Numbered from the stretch's first letter, positions 45,759 through 55,108 are shown. The stretch is 64,000 bases of DNA from Butyricicoccus faecihominis (GCF_024462775.1 NZ_JANGCE010000019.1:1-64000), one strand, 5' to 3'. Numbers and translations: made by a program. The notes: generated by a model from the sequence alone, not told the origin.

Positions 45759-47257
45759 AGTTTTCTCCCCCCATCGATGATGGTTTTCATGATACCGTCC
45801 TGCGTCGCGTTTTCGTGCGGAAATTCGTCCAGAATACGGCCGCTGTCCATCACGATGATGCGCTGGCTGACATTGATGACCTCCGGCATTTCCGAGCTGA
45901 CGATGATGATCGCCATGCCCTGCGCCGCAAGATCTTTAATAATCTGATAGATCTCCTGTTTCGCACCGATGTCGATGCCTCGCGTCGGCTCATCCATAAT
46001 CAGAACCTTGACATCCTTTCGGATCAGCCACTTGGCCAGCACAACCTTTTGCTGATTACCGCCGGAAAGAAACGCGGTCTTTTGGTGAATAGACGGCGTT
46101 TTGATCCGTAAAAGCTCTGTTTGCCCGCTCACCTCCCGCGCAATGCGTTTGAAATCCAAACCGCCGTATTTTGAGTATTCCTTTGCGCTGGGGAGCATCA
46201 CATTTTCACTCACCGTAAGATCGCCCACAAACCCATGGATGGCGCGGTCCTCAAACACCAGACAGATTCCGGCCCGAATTGCGTCTTGGGTTGAGCGTAT
46301 CTTGACTTTTTCTTTGTTGATAAAAATACTGCCGCTTTGGTATGAATCCATGCCAAAAAGCGCGCGCATCACTTCGCTGCGTCCCGCTCCGACCATGCCC
46401 GAAAAACCCAGCACCTCGCCCCGATGCAGTGTAAAAGAGATATTTTCGAATACGCCCTGTCTGGTCAGGCCCTCCACGCGGAGCACCTCTTCCGTGCCGC
46501 ATGTTCCCACGGGCGGATACACCTTACCCATATCGCGGCCGACCATCATTTGTATGATCTTAGCCTCCGAAGCTTCTTTTCTTGGAATGGAGCCGATCAG
46601 CTTTGCATCGCGCAGAACGGTAATCGCGTCGCACAGCTCCATAATCTCATCTAGCTTATGACTGATGTAAACGACCGCTATCCCTTTAGCCTTGAGCGCC
46701 CTGACCTGCTCAAACATTTTCTGAGTTTCCACCGTGGTAAGCGACGAGGTGGGTTCGTCCATGATCACAACCTCCGCGCCGCGTGAGATCGCTTTGATGA
46801 TCTCTACCATTTGACACTGAGCGATACTGATATCGCTCATTTTGGTTGTCGGTTCCATTTGTAACTTGAGCTCGCTGATCAGTTCTTTTGTCTTTTGACA
46901 GCGCGTTTTCTTGCTGATCACACCGCCTGTGGCGGGCTCCCGCCCCAGAAATATATTTTCCTCAATGGTCAGTCCGGGCACATAGGCCAGCTCCTGCGGG
47001 ACGATCGATATTCCCGCGTCCAGCGCTTCCCGCTCGCTACGAAAGTCAACAACTCGCCCCTTATAGCGGACCTCGCCCGCATCCTTTTTATAGGTGCCGG
47101 ATAGTATTTTCATTAAGGTAGATTTGCCCGCGCCGTTTTCACCGACCAGTGCGTGAATACTGCCTCGCCGCAGCGTTAAGCTTACGGAATCCAGCGCTTT
47201 AACGCCGGGAAAGCTTTTTGTAATGTCCTTCATTTCAACGATCACGTTGTTTTCCAT
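45755..47257 (-). CDS. Sugar ABC transporter ATPase, RbsA-type (locus 2)
   Basis: A 500-residue protein with two ATPase domains. Domain 1: Walker A GENGAGKST, VVIMDEPTSSL Walker B and a VVYISHKLDE H-loop. Domain 2: GMVGAGRSEV, signature LSGGNQQKVVLAKWL, VLIMDEPTRGID. The segment GSIHALVG...TIEENIFLGREP is the closest match in this window to the N-terminal domain of the locus 2 kinase (GEIHAVVG...SAAENIFLTK). Confidence 0.95.
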   Translation of the reverse strand: MENNVIVEMKDITKSFPGVKALDSVSLTLRRGSIHALVGENGAGKSTLMKILSGTYKKDAGEVRYKGRVVDFRSEREALDAGISIVPQELAYVPGLTIEENIFLGREPATGGVISKKTRCQKTKELISELKLQMEPTTKMSDISIAQCQMVEIIKAISRGAEVVIMDEPTSSLTTVETQKMFEQVRALKAKGIAVVYISHKLDEIMELCDAITVLRDAKLIGSIPRKEASEAKIIQMMVGRDMGKVYPPVGTCGTEEVLRVEGLTRQGVFENISFTLHRGEVLGFSGMVGAGRSEVMRALFGMDSYQSGSIFINKEKVKIRSTQDAIRAGICLVFEDRAIHGFVGDLTVSENVMLPSAKEYSKYGGLDFKRIAREVSGQTELLRIKTPSIHQKTAFLSGGNQQKVVLAKWLIRKDVKVLIMDEPTRGIDIGAKQEIYQIIKDLAAQGMAIIIVSSEMPEVINVSQRIIVMDSGRILDEFPHENATQDGIMKTIIDGGRKL

Positions 47258-47272
47258 AGCTCCCGCCTTTCC

Positions 47273-48250
47273 TCATATGCACGGCGTGATTTGCATGCGT
47301 TTGTTCCGGCTTTCCAGAAAAGCCTCCACCTGTTTCGCGCTTTCAATCCCGGCGGTTGCGCCGACCCTCCCCACAGCCAGTGCGCCCGTGGCCGAAGCGT
47401 ATGCCGCACAAGCCTCCAGCGGCAGTCCGTGGATCAGCCCCGACATGAATCCGGCCGCATAGCAATCGCCCGCGCCGGTCGTATCGATCGGATCAACATA
47501 GAAGGGCTGCTGAAAAAAACGCGTTTTCTTATTTTTGATCAGGCTTCCTTTTGCACCGAACTTGATCGCCACCGTGCCGATGCCTAAATTCAAAAAGTAA
47601 TCCGCCATTTCATCGGGATCACGCTTGCCGGACAGCATGGCTGCTTCCCGTTCGTTGGGAAACAAGTAATCCAGATAGGGCAACGCGTGCCGCAAGCCGT
47701 CTAAAGAGCAGTGCGCCGCAGTCGGGCCAACATCGGCGCAGGTGATCGCGCCGTTTTGCTTCGCCGTTTGGAATAGATGTGTGAGCGCCCGATCGTCAAA
47801 CTTTTCATGCACAAAAATGCTGCCGAACGCGATGAGCCGCGCCCTCCGTATCACCTCGTAATCCACATCGTCCTCGCAGAACTCGGTGCGTGATGTTTTG
47901 TTTTTGCTGATCGTATAGATCCGTTTGTCCTTCGCGCCAATCAAAATATTATTGGCCGCCGTCGGCGCATCCGGATCGCGGTAGACCGATGCAACGTCCA
48001 CCCCCGCCGCTTCGGCTTGCTCCAGCAAAAAACGGCCGATAAAATCGTCGCCTACTCGACTGATCAAACCCACGCGGTTTCCCAGCTTGCTCATGGCCAT
48101 CGCTTCGTTTACCGCGTCGCCGCCCGCGCTGTAGGTGATCGATTCCGCAAGATTTGGCTCGGTTTCCAAAAACGTATTGAAATCCAAGCCGCTTGTTGAA
48201 ATATCCAGCAGACAGGTGCCCAGACAGATGGCGTCAAATTTTTTATCCAT
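47273..48250 (-). CDS. PfkB-family carbohydrate kinase (locus 2)
   Basis: A 325-residue ribokinase-fold kinase, paralogue of 29398-30369. Glycine pair in YSAGGDAVNEAM and catalytic DTTGAGDCYAAG. CGGAGGG precedes the ATG. It lies between the type b dehydrogenase and the ATPase genes. The substrate is probably an oxidised sugar derivative made by the dehydrogenases. Confidence 0.93.
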   Translation of the reverse strand: MDKKFDAICLGTCLLDISTSGLDFNTFLETEPNLAESITYSAGGDAVNEAMAMSKLGNRVGLISRVGDDFIGRFLLEQAEAAGVDVASVYRDPDAPTAANNILIGAKDKRIYTISKNKTSRTEFCEDDVDYEVIRRARLIAFGSIFVHEKFDDRALTHLFQTAKQNGAITCADVGPTAAHCSLDGLRHALPYLDYLFPNEREAAMLSGKRDPDEMADYFLNLGIGTVAIKFGAKGSLIKNKKTRFFQQPFYVDPIDTTGAGDCYAAGFMSGLIHGLPLEACAAYASATGALAVGRVGATAGIESAKQVEAFLESRNKRMQITPCI

Positions 48251-48264
48251 GGTATCCCTCCGTT

Positions 48265-49308
48265 TCAGAATTTGATAACGGCTTTGACCACGCTCTGCTT
48301 GTTGTGCTCCGCCTGTTCAAACGCAAGCTGTGTATCCTCAAAGGCAAATTCATCGGTCGCGAGCTGGTTGATATCGATTCGCCCGCTCGCGATCGCCTCG
48401 ATCGCCGTGGGATAAATGTTGGCGTAGCGGAATGTAAAAATCAGCTTGACCTCTTTTTCCGTCAATTCGTAAAGCGTAAGCGTCGTCGGCGCATTGACGC
48501 TGCCGACCTGTAGGATCGTACCGCCGCGTCCAATGAGCTTTGCAGCAAGCTGCACGGTTTCCGGCCGCCCGGCTGCTTCCAATACAAAGTTCGGCAGGCC
48601 GCCGCCCAGCAGCGTCCGAACCTTTGTGAGCGGATCTTCACGCGCCGAGTTGATCACCGCGTCCGCGCCCAATTCCAATGCTTTTTGCAAACGGTTATCG
48701 AATACATCAACCATGATGATCTTGGAAACGCCGCGGGCTCGTGCCGCCAGCAGCAGCGTCAGACCGATACAGCCCGAACCCAAAATAACGGCTACATCGC
48801 CCAGACCGATACCGGCGCGCTTCGTCGCGTGCAGGCCGATGGAAAGCGGCTCGATCAGCGCGCCCGCTTTGGTATCGACATTTGCGGGGAGTTTGAACGC
48901 CATATGCGCCGGATAGTCGATATAGCGGCGCAGGGCCCCGTTGAAATACGGCGGACACGCCATAAATTTTACCTCCGGGCACAGGTTGTACCGGCCGCTT
49001 TTGCAGAACGCGCACCTACCGCAAGGAACGCCCGGTTCCAGCGCAACCTTATTCCCCACCGTTAAGTGCGTGACGTTTTTGCCGGCCCGCACCACCTCGC
49101 CCGCGCATTCGTGGCCAATGATAAAGGGGAGCTTATGTGCGCCGTTTGCAACCTCATGGTTGTGGTCGCCGAAAAAGAATAGGTCGGAACCGCAAATGCC
49201 CATGTATTCCGTACGTACGATCACCTGATCGTCGCCGCAATCCGGCATTGGAATTTCCCGCTTTTCCATTTTTCCTACGCCTACCTGATAAAACGCCTCG
49301 TTTTTCAT
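48265..49308 (-). CDS. Zinc-dependent alcohol dehydrogenase, type b (locus 2)
   Basis: A 347-residue paralogue of 30412-31452. GICGSDLFFF and GHECAGEVV for the catalytic zinc, CGRCAFCKSGRYNLC for the structural zinc, and GSGCIGL for the nucleotide. It follows the type a gene by 11 bases, and GGAGGGG precedes the ATG. Confidence 0.93.
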   Translation of the reverse strand: MKNEAFYQVGVGKMEKREIPMPDCGDDQVIVRTEYMGICGSDLFFFGDHNHEVANGAHKLPFIIGHECAGEVVRAGKNVTHLTVGNKVALEPGVPCGRCAFCKSGRYNLCPEVKFMACPPYFNGALRRYIDYPAHMAFKLPANVDTKAGALIEPLSIGLHATKRAGIGLGDVAVILGSGCIGLTLLLAARARGVSKIIMVDVFDNRLQKALELGADAVINSAREDPLTKVRTLLGGGLPNFVLEAAGRPETVQLAAKLIGRGGTILQVGSVNAPTTLTLYELTEKEVKLIFTFRYANIYPTAIEAIASGRIDINQLATDEFAFEDTQLAFEQAEHNKQSVVKAVIKF

Positions 49309-49319
49309 CTGTTCCCCTC

Positions 49320-50384
49320 CTATTCCGGCAGCAGCACTGCTTTGGCGACCTGCTGGGATCGCATCATTTGATACCCAGTTTTATATTCACTAAGCGGTAA
49401 AACCGCGCCGATCAGGCTTTGCAGATCAAGCTGTTTGGTTTCGAGCAGCCGCATCACCTTGGCCCACGAGGTGCCGTTATAACCCATGTGGCCGATCACC
49501 GTGATCTGTTTATCAATCAGCGGCAGCAGCGAATATCCATACGCTCCGGGCGGATTGCCGATACGGACGAATTTTCCATCGTGCTGCAAATACTCCATGG
49601 CCTGATGCATGACAGCGGGCGCACCCGCCGCGTCCACCACGATGCCAACGCCGTCCTCTCCCGCGAGCTGCCGCACGCGGGCGGGGATGTCCTCCTCATC
49701 CGCAACCAGCAGATGTGTCGCGCCAAATTGGTGAGCCAAGGGGAAGCGCTTTTCCACATCGCTTTTCATGCCGATGCAAATGATGCTGCTCGCACCCGCA
49801 AGCTTTGCCATTTGCAAGCTGTATAAGCCGAGCGGGCCAAGCCCGACGATCACGACCGTGTCCCCCGGCCGGACTTGTGCTTCCTGTATCATGGCACGGT
49901 ACGCATTGGCGGCGGGCTCCATAATCGCGCCTTGCTCAAAGGAAACACAGTCCGGAAGCTTCATGAGGCAGCTTGGGTAAAGCTTTAAAATATCGCCGGG
50001 GATTCTGCAATATTTTGTAAAGCCGCCGTCCATGCCGGAACCAAGCGTTTTGCGGTGCAGACAATGCACAAAATCGCCGCGCAGGCAAGCCGAGCATTGG
50101 CCGCACGCATAACCGGTGTTATCGGAAACGACACGGTCGCCGATTTTCCAGCGGCCGCTCACACGGCTGCCCAGTTGGCAAATAACGCCGCAAAATTCGT
50201 GCCCCAGTACGAACGGATGATCCGCGTTAAACGCACCGTTTTCCCAGTGCAGGTCGGCGCCGCAGATGCCGGCGGCCCTCACTTCAACCAAAATGTCGTC
50301 TTCGCCGCAAACTGGAACCGGTATTTCCTGAAGCGCCAGCTTGCCGCGTTCCAGATACCGCAGCGCGGTCATGGTCTCACCCAT
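49320..50384 (-). CDS. Zinc-dependent alcohol dehydrogenase, type a (locus 2)
   Basis: A 354-residue paralogue of 31490-32557. GICGADLHWE and GHEFCGVI (catalytic zinc), CGQCSACLRGDFVHC (structural zinc), GLGPLGL (nucleotide). The ATG overlaps the aldolase stop by one base (TAATG) and has GAGGAGG 8 bases upstream. Both loci place type a directly before type b. Confidence 0.93.
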   Translation of the reverse strand: MGETMTALRYLERGKLALQEIPVPVCGEDDILVEVRAAGICGADLHWENGAFNADHPFVLGHEFCGVICQLGSRVSGRWKIGDRVVSDNTGYACGQCSACLRGDFVHCLHRKTLGSGMDGGFTKYCRIPGDILKLYPSCLMKLPDCVSFEQGAIMEPAANAYRAMIQEAQVRPGDTVVIVGLGPLGLYSLQMAKLAGASSIICIGMKSDVEKRFPLAHQFGATHLLVADEEDIPARVRQLAGEDGVGIVVDAAGAPAVMHQAMEYLQHDGKFVRIGNPPGAYGYSLLPLIDKQITVIGHMGYNGTSWAKVMRLLETKQLDLQSLIGAVLPLSEYKTGYQMMRSQQVAKAVLLPE

Positions 50385-51295
50385 TACTGAAACCTCCTCG
50401 CCGTCACTGTTTCCGTTTCAGAGACCGGAATGGTAAGGGTCTGCGTGTTGAATACCTCCAAAATATGCCGTGTTTCCGAAACAACGGATTCCATGCCCAC
50501 TTCGAGCATCTGACGGGAGGTCAGCCGCTTGCCCGCCTGTGCATTCGAGAATTCCCGCATAGCGTCCGCACAGTTGATCATCATACCGGAGATATAGTTG
50601 ACCTTATTGATCCCGCCTGCGACAGCCTTTGAAAATTCCTCATCCGGCAGGCCGGAGCCCCCGTGCAGGACCAAAGGCAGATCGCCGACGCGGTCGCGGA
50701 TCTCCGTCAGGCGTGGAATATCCAGATGCGGCGTACCCTGATAGGGGCCATGGTTAGAGCCAAAGGCGACGGCCAGCGCGTCAACGCCGGTAAGGTTTGC
50801 GAACCGCTCCGCTTCCTCGGGCTTCGTATAGAACTGGGGCTTTGCGATCCCCTCGTCGGGTGTGCCCTCGTAACCGCCCACATGGCCGATCTCGGCTTCC
50901 ACGCTCACGCCGCAGGCATGCGCGGCTTCCACAACCTTGCCGACCAGCGCCACATTTTCTTCAAACGGCAAGGTGGAGCCGTCGATCATCACGCCGCCGC
51001 AGCCGTAATGGATCGCCCGCATGCAAAGCTCATAACTGCCGGCGTGGTCGATCATCACACAGACCGGGACCTTGGCGCTACGCGCCATTTCCAGCAGCAT
51101 CCGCAGATGTACGTCTTGCCGGAAATCAGCCGGGAATGTAAAATCACCGGCAAACATCAGGATCAGCGGGCGGTTCATTTGCTCACAAGCGAGCAGACAC
51201 CCCTGCGCTGTGAAAAAGTCATGTCCGTTCAGCGCGGGCACGGCGTATTTTTTCGCAACAGATTCGCTTAGTATCTCTTTTAACGTTACTAACAT
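50384..51295 (-). CDS. Class II fructose-bisphosphate-type aldolase (locus 2)
   Basis: A 303-residue paralogue of 37502-38413, the most conserved pair in the island. MIDHAGSYEL (catalytic Asp, zinc His), EAEIGHVGGYEG, SNHGPYQGTPHLD, LHGGSGLPDEEF and GINKVNYISG are identical to locus 1. This points to the same bond cleavage in both pathways. AAGGAG precedes the ATG. Confidence 0.92.
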   Translation of the reverse strand: MLVTLKEILSESVAKKYAVPALNGHDFFTAQGCLLACEQMNRPLILMFAGDFTFPADFRQDVHLRMLLEMARSAKVPVCVMIDHAGSYELCMRAIHYGCGGVMIDGSTLPFEENVALVGKVVEAAHACGVSVEAEIGHVGGYEGTPDEGIAKPQFYTKPEEAERFANLTGVDALAVAFGSNHGPYQGTPHLDIPRLTEIRDRVGDLPLVLHGGSGLPDEEFSKAVAGGINKVNYISGMMINCADAMREFSNAQAGKRLTSRQMLEVGMESVVSETRHILEVFNTQTLTIPVSETETVTARRFQ

Positions 51296-51307
51296 GATGC
51301 CGTCTCC

Positions 51308-52258
51308 TTAACAGTCCAGATACGTTTCGATCGCTTTGTTGATGGTTTTCATTTCTTCATCCGTCAGCGTCCAGTCAAAGCCGCCGCAGTTTTCATTCGC
51401 TTCTCGGGTATTGCGCGAGCCGCAAAGCGAGGTATCGACAAAATCGCGCTGTGTGTTCCAATTCACCGCGATCTGCGCCAGCGCCGCGCCGCGTTTTTCA
51501 GCAATCACATCCAGTTCTTTGAGCAGTGCCATCACCTTAGAAAACATCGGCTCGCGGAAATACGGGAAAAAGGCGACGCGCGCGTCGTCCGGCGCAAAAT
51601 TCGGAAGGGACCGGTACTGTCCGGTCAGCACACCGCTGGCAAGGCTCGAATAGGTCATCGTACCCATGCCCCGTCTGTGCGCCCACTTGAGGAATTCCTC
51701 GTTCGAGCGGTCGCACATGTTGTAACACATCTGCACCGCCTCGATCTTCCCATACTTTTCGGCTTCCAAAATCTCTTCCTTGGTAAAGTTGGAAACACTG
51801 ATGTGGCCGATCTTGCCCTGCTGTTTCAGCTCGTTCAGCGCGTCCATTGTTTCCTCGATCGGCGTGTTTTGATCGGGCCAGTGAATCATGTAATTATCGA
51901 TATAGTCGATACCCAGATTGCGAAGCGATTCCTCACAGCACTTTAAAATAAAATCCCGGCTGCCGCAGCGAATAAAAATGTTGCCGTAAATATTCATGGT
52001 GCCGCATTTTGTCGTAATATACAGCTTGTCGCGGATCCCCTTGATGCACTCACCCACTATTCGCTCGCAGTCTCCTGCTGAATAGGACAGCGCCGTATCC
52101 AAATGGTTTACGCCGTTCTCCACCAACGCGTGAACGGTGTCGATCGCGTCTTTCTTCTCGATCGCTCCCCATTCCTTGCCCCCAAGCGTCCAGGAACCGA
52201 TACTCAGACAGGATATATCCCATCCGTAATTGCCAAATGATTTGTAACGCATTGTCAT
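51308..52258 (-). CDS. Aldo/keto reductase (locus 2)
   Basis: A 316-residue paralogue of 38447-39382 with HLDTALSYS (Asp, Tyr), TTKCG (Lys) and MIHWPD (His). It is first in the locus 2 operon. The AGGAGG is 4 bases from the first ATG and about 10 from the second (two codons later), so the exact start is open. It lies about 20 bases after the leader terminator. Confidence 0.93.
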   Translation of the reverse strand: MTMRYKSFGNYGWDISCLSIGSWTLGGKEWGAIEKKDAIDTVHALVENGVNHLDTALSYSAGDCERIVGECIKGIRDKLYITTKCGTMNIYGNIFIRCGSRDFILKCCEESLRNLGIDYIDNYMIHWPDQNTPIEETMDALNELKQQGKIGHISVSNFTKEEILEAEKYGKIEAVQMCYNMCDRSNEEFLKWAHRRGMGTMTYSSLASGVLTGQYRSLPNFAPDDARVAFFPYFREPMFSKVMALLKELDVIAEKRGAALAQIAVNWNTQRDFVDTSLCGSRNTREANENCGGFDWTLTDEEMKTINKAIETYLDC

Positions 52259-52275
52259 ACAACCTCCTTAAACAT

Positions 52276-52365
52276 AAAAAAACAGAATGCCCCCGCTTAT
52301 TACAGCGAAAGCATTCTGCACTTTCTCTCATCACATTCGGCAAAAAACCCTTCATGAGTCCCGCC
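52276..52365 (-). promoter_or_regulatory. ANTAR-type leader: hairpins and terminator (locus 2)
   Basis: On the minus strand P1 (52339-52365) folds as ACUC-AUGAA-GGGU extended by G-U pairs and a GGC/GCC clamp. Further on, GAAAGUG and UGCUUUC can pair, and this overlaps the 5' arm of a strong terminator (52304-52318 with 52283-52297) ending in seven U. The same GAAAGUG...AUGCUUUCGCUG stretch occurs in the third leader at 55149-55170. The loop sequences fit the ANTAR consensus only partly. Confidence 0.65.
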
Positions 52366-52390
52366 AAATCTATTCACTTTTGATGGGCTA

Positions 52391-52420
52391 AGTATAACCT
52401 CACCCCAAGTCCTTTGTCAA
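52391..52420 (-). promoter_or_regulatory. Sigma-A promoter of the locus 2 operon
   Basis: TTGACA (52415-52420) and TATACT (52391-52396) on the minus strand with an 18-base spacer. It starts the leader described at 52276-52365 and lies about 50 bases after the kinase gene. Confidence 0.85.
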
Positions 52421-52472
52421 CACTTTTTTATTTTTTCAGTAATTTACGCTATTTTTTGATACTTATTTTTGT

Positions 52473-54311
52473 TCAATCTTTACTATTCCGCGCGTCATAC
52501 ACATGCGAGGTCGGAAACAGGATCCGCACCGTCGTTCCCGCGTTATTCGCAAAATCCACCGTGCCATGCAGCCCCGCAATAATGCTTTTGACCACGGACA
52601 CGCCAATGCTCCCCGACAGCTCCATTTGTTCCCGATTCTTCAATCCGCATCCATTATCTGCGATGATCAACTGTATGTTCTTACCATCGTTGTGACAAAA
52701 GACGCGGATCACATTATCCTTACGCCCCTGAAAAGCGTGCTTCATGCAGTTACAAATCAGTTCATTGACCACCAGCGATATCTGCGTCGCCTTATTGTAT
52801 GGAATACTGATGTTTTCCACGTCCAGATCGATGCGCACATCGTCTCGCTCATATATTTTGATCACTTCTTTCACGATATTGTAAAGATTTACAATGCTAC
52901 CCTCGTTTTTATCTTTGGCCAGCAGGTTATGCACGATCGCTATACTGGAAATACGCGATATGATGGATTGAAAAATCTCATCGATGTCGCCGCCCTTTTC
53001 CTTGTAGTGCAGCTTCTGCATATAGATCATGGAGGTGATCATTTGTAAATTATTCTTTATTCTATGGTGACTTTCTTGCAGTAGCATCGAACGGCCGATC
53101 AAGTTGGAGGTTTCAATCGCAATCGCGATCTCTTTGCCAAAAGTTTTTAAATACCGCTCATCGGTCTCGCTGAGCAGACGGTTCTCCCGGAAGGATACTT
53201 GAATCAGCCCGCTAATCTGTTCATCACGGTTGACCGGCATACAAACAATGGTGCGTATCTCGCGGTTCTCCTGAAAAAGGGCTTCATATCCCGCGTTTTG
53301 TCCGGATAGGATTACAAGCTTCCCTTCACACACCAGCCGGCAGATCGCGTCGCTTTTCAGACTGGGCACTGACAATTTTGTCTCGTTGTCCCGTATCGTG
53401 TCTATTACGCCGTTTACCTCTTCGTTGAGCAGGTAGATCACGCTGTTTTGCGCACCCAATACTTTGGTGATATCCTTTGCAAGATACAGCAGTTCTTTTT
53501 TCAGCTCCGAACTCGAAGATAAAATATCGCGCGCATTGACAATGGTTTGCAAAATATTCCATTCCTTGTCGCGTGAATCTCGTTGAAGCGGCGCCCAGCC
53601 TGACAGCATGTACATGATCTCTTTGGGATTTTTGATCACATCCTCGGTCTTGGCGGTTATTTTAATCAGCCCGTCATCCAAAACCGATATTCTGTCCGAG
53701 ATATGCAGTGCATCGTCCAGATGGGAGGTCACAAACACGATGCTTTGTCCGCGTTGTTTCATTTCCCGCAAGATATTGAGCAGCCCGCCTCGGTTGTCCT
53801 TATCAATATCCAGAAAAGGCTCGCTAAGCACCACGATAGGGCAATTTTTGATATAAGCGCGCAGAAATTCAAGCATTTTCCGATCTTCGCGCGCCATTTC
53901 ACGGACTTTTTTCCGCAAATCCAACTTGATCTGGAACTGCTCAAGCAGCTCCTCACATCGCCGCAGCTCCTGCCTCTTTTTTAAACGAAAAACACCTGTC
54001 TTCGTCAAAAAAATATTTTCCGCAGCCGATAAGTACGGGAATTGGTTCGCCCCCTGACGAACCACATCGATCCTGCGCTCCTTCCTGCAAAACCGCGCCG
54101 GCTCGCCCAATAAGAAGCATTGACCGGAATAGTCCGACAAATCGCCGCTCAATAAATCGACAAACTTTCGCAGTTCGTGCGTGGCCATGCCGACTACCGC
54201 GTGGATTTCCCCCTTTTGCAGCGCGAAACTGAGATTGGAAAATAGCTGCTCTCCGTCGCTGCGAACAGAAATATCCCGCATTTGCAGCACCGTTTCCGCC
54301 GTTTTATTCAT
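52473..54311 (-). CDS. Hybrid sensor: degenerate ABC ATPase - GAF-like - HisKA_2 histidine kinase (locus 2)
   Basis: A 612-residue soluble protein, paralogue of 23015-24874. Residues 5-225 are RbsA-like: GEIHAVVG, then a broken Walker A (MATHELRKF, no Lys), SAAENIFLTK, a changed signature (EMAREDRKML), Walker B-like IVVLSEPFLDID (Asp replaced, Glu kept) and an intact H-loop His197 (VTSHLDDA). Residues about 255-400 look like GAF. ESHHRIKNNLQ (413-423) is the phospho-acceptor box; N-box NELICNCMKHA (516-526) and DNGCGL (552-557) form the ATP site of the kinase. It overlaps the regulator gene by four bases. Absence of membrane segments implies a cytoplasmic cue, possibly the transporter itself. 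Confidence 0.9.
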   Translation of the reverse strand: MNKTAETVLQMRDISVRSDGEQLFSNLSFALQKGEIHAVVGMATHELRKFVDLLSGDLSDYSGQCFLLGEPARFCRKERRIDVVRQGANQFPYLSAAENIFLTKTGVFRLKKRQELRRCEELLEQFQIKLDLRKKVREMAREDRKMLEFLRAYIKNCPIVVLSEPFLDIDKDNRGGLLNILREMKQRGQSIVFVTSHLDDALHISDRISVLDDGLIKITAKTEDVIKNPKEIMYMLSGWAPLQRDSRDKEWNILQTIVNARDILSSSSELKKELLYLAKDITKVLGAQNSVIYLLNEEVNGVIDTIRDNETKLSVPSLKSDAICRLVCEGKLVILSGQNAGYEALFQENREIRTIVCMPVNRDEQISGLIQVSFRENRLLSETDERYLKTFGKEIAIAIETSNLIGRSMLLQESHHRIKNNLQMITSMIYMQKLHYKEKGGDIDEIFQSIISRISSIAIVHNLLAKDKNEGSIVNLYNIVKEVIKIYERDDVRIDLDVENISIPYNKATQISLVVNELICNCMKHAFQGRKDNVIRVFCHNDGKNIQLIIADNGCGLKNREQMELSGSIGVSVVKSIIAGLHGTVDFANNAGTTVRILFPTSHVYDARNSKD

Positions 54312-54895
54312 TTGATTTTCTCGCTTACATCTACGATCTTTTGCGCCACCACGGCCATTTTGGTGTTGGTATCCGCACTCTTTTTTTGCAGAGCTTTCAT
54401 TGCTTGCTGCTCGGTTAAGCCAAATTGATCCATCATCACACCCTTGGCCCGCTCGATGATAATCCGCTCCTTCAACTTCGATTCCGCTGTTTTCTGTCCC
54501 TGCTCCGCCTTCCTGCGCTTTTGAAATTGGCTTACCGCGATTTTGAGGGCCGAGCGCAACTCATATTCATCTATCGGCTTTTGCAGGTAAGCGAAAACAC
54601 CGGCCGCGCAAGCGCGCTCCACATAGTTTTCATTCCGGTAGCCGGTCACGATGATCGTAGGGATCTCTTGTTCTTGATTGACGGTATCCGCCGCCGTGAT
54701 CCCATCCACTACCGGCATATCGATATCCATGATCACAATATCCGGCTGTTGTTTACGGATTCCGTCGATTGCGGCTTGTCCGTCCAACGCGGTGCCGACA
54801 ACCTCATGGCCGCATATCTTTACAAGCGCTTCAAAGCCCATGAGTACGATCGGCTCATCCTCTGCAATGAACACCCGTAATTTTTTATCACCCAT
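54308..54895 (-). CDS. ANTAR-domain response regulator (locus 2)
   Basis: A 195-residue REC-ANTAR regulator. Receiver residues: ED at 12-13, phospho-Asp57 (IMDIDMP), Thr84, Lys106. ANTAR domain about 138-192 (ERAKGVMMDQFGLTEQQAMK). The ATG at 54893-54895 follows AAAGGGG; six in-frame codons upstream include that site. It is expected to bind leader hairpins in the island once phosphorylated by the overlapping kinase. Confidence 0.92.
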   Translation of the reverse strand: MGDKKLRVFIAEDEPIVLMGFEALVKICGHEVVGTALDGQAAIDGIRKQQPDIVIMDIDMPVVDGITAADTVNQEQEIPTIIVTGYRNENYVERACAAGVFAYLQKPIDEYELRSALKIAVSQFQKRRKAEQGQKTAESKLKERIIIERAKGVMMDQFGLTEQQAMKALQKKSADTNTKMAVVAQKIVDVSEKIK

Positions 54896-54942
54896 GTGTA
54901 TCCCCTTTCTCAATCCAGAATCACTGATATATTTGTATATTA

Positions 54943-54971
54943 ATTATAGCACCCAATCGTTCCTCTCACAA
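54943..54971 (-). promoter_or_regulatory. Sigma-A promoter of the locus 2 regulator pair
   Basis: TTGTGA (54966-54971) and TATAAT (54943-54948), 17 bases apart on the minus strand. The transcript starts about 40 bases before the regulator ATG with no leader terminator, so this pair is not itself under ANTAR control at this point. Confidence 0.75.
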
Positions 54972-55070
54972 TTTACAATCTCGAGATGTCCTGTCATTCT
55001 TATATATCCACAAAAATCGCCCTTCTTTTTTGGTCAAATCGTTAATTTTCTTAAGCGTTTGACAAACCGC

Positions 55071-55099
55071 TTGACAACTTCTATGTAATATGTTTTAAT
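55071..55099 (+). promoter_or_regulatory. Sigma-A promoter of the plus-strand gene
   Basis: TTGACA (55071-55076) and TTTAAT (55094-55099), 17 bases apart. It is divergent from the regulator promoter about 100 bases away. An extra TTGACA-like copy lies at 55059-55064. Confidence 0.8.
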
Positions 55100-55108
55100 C
55101 GGTACAAC

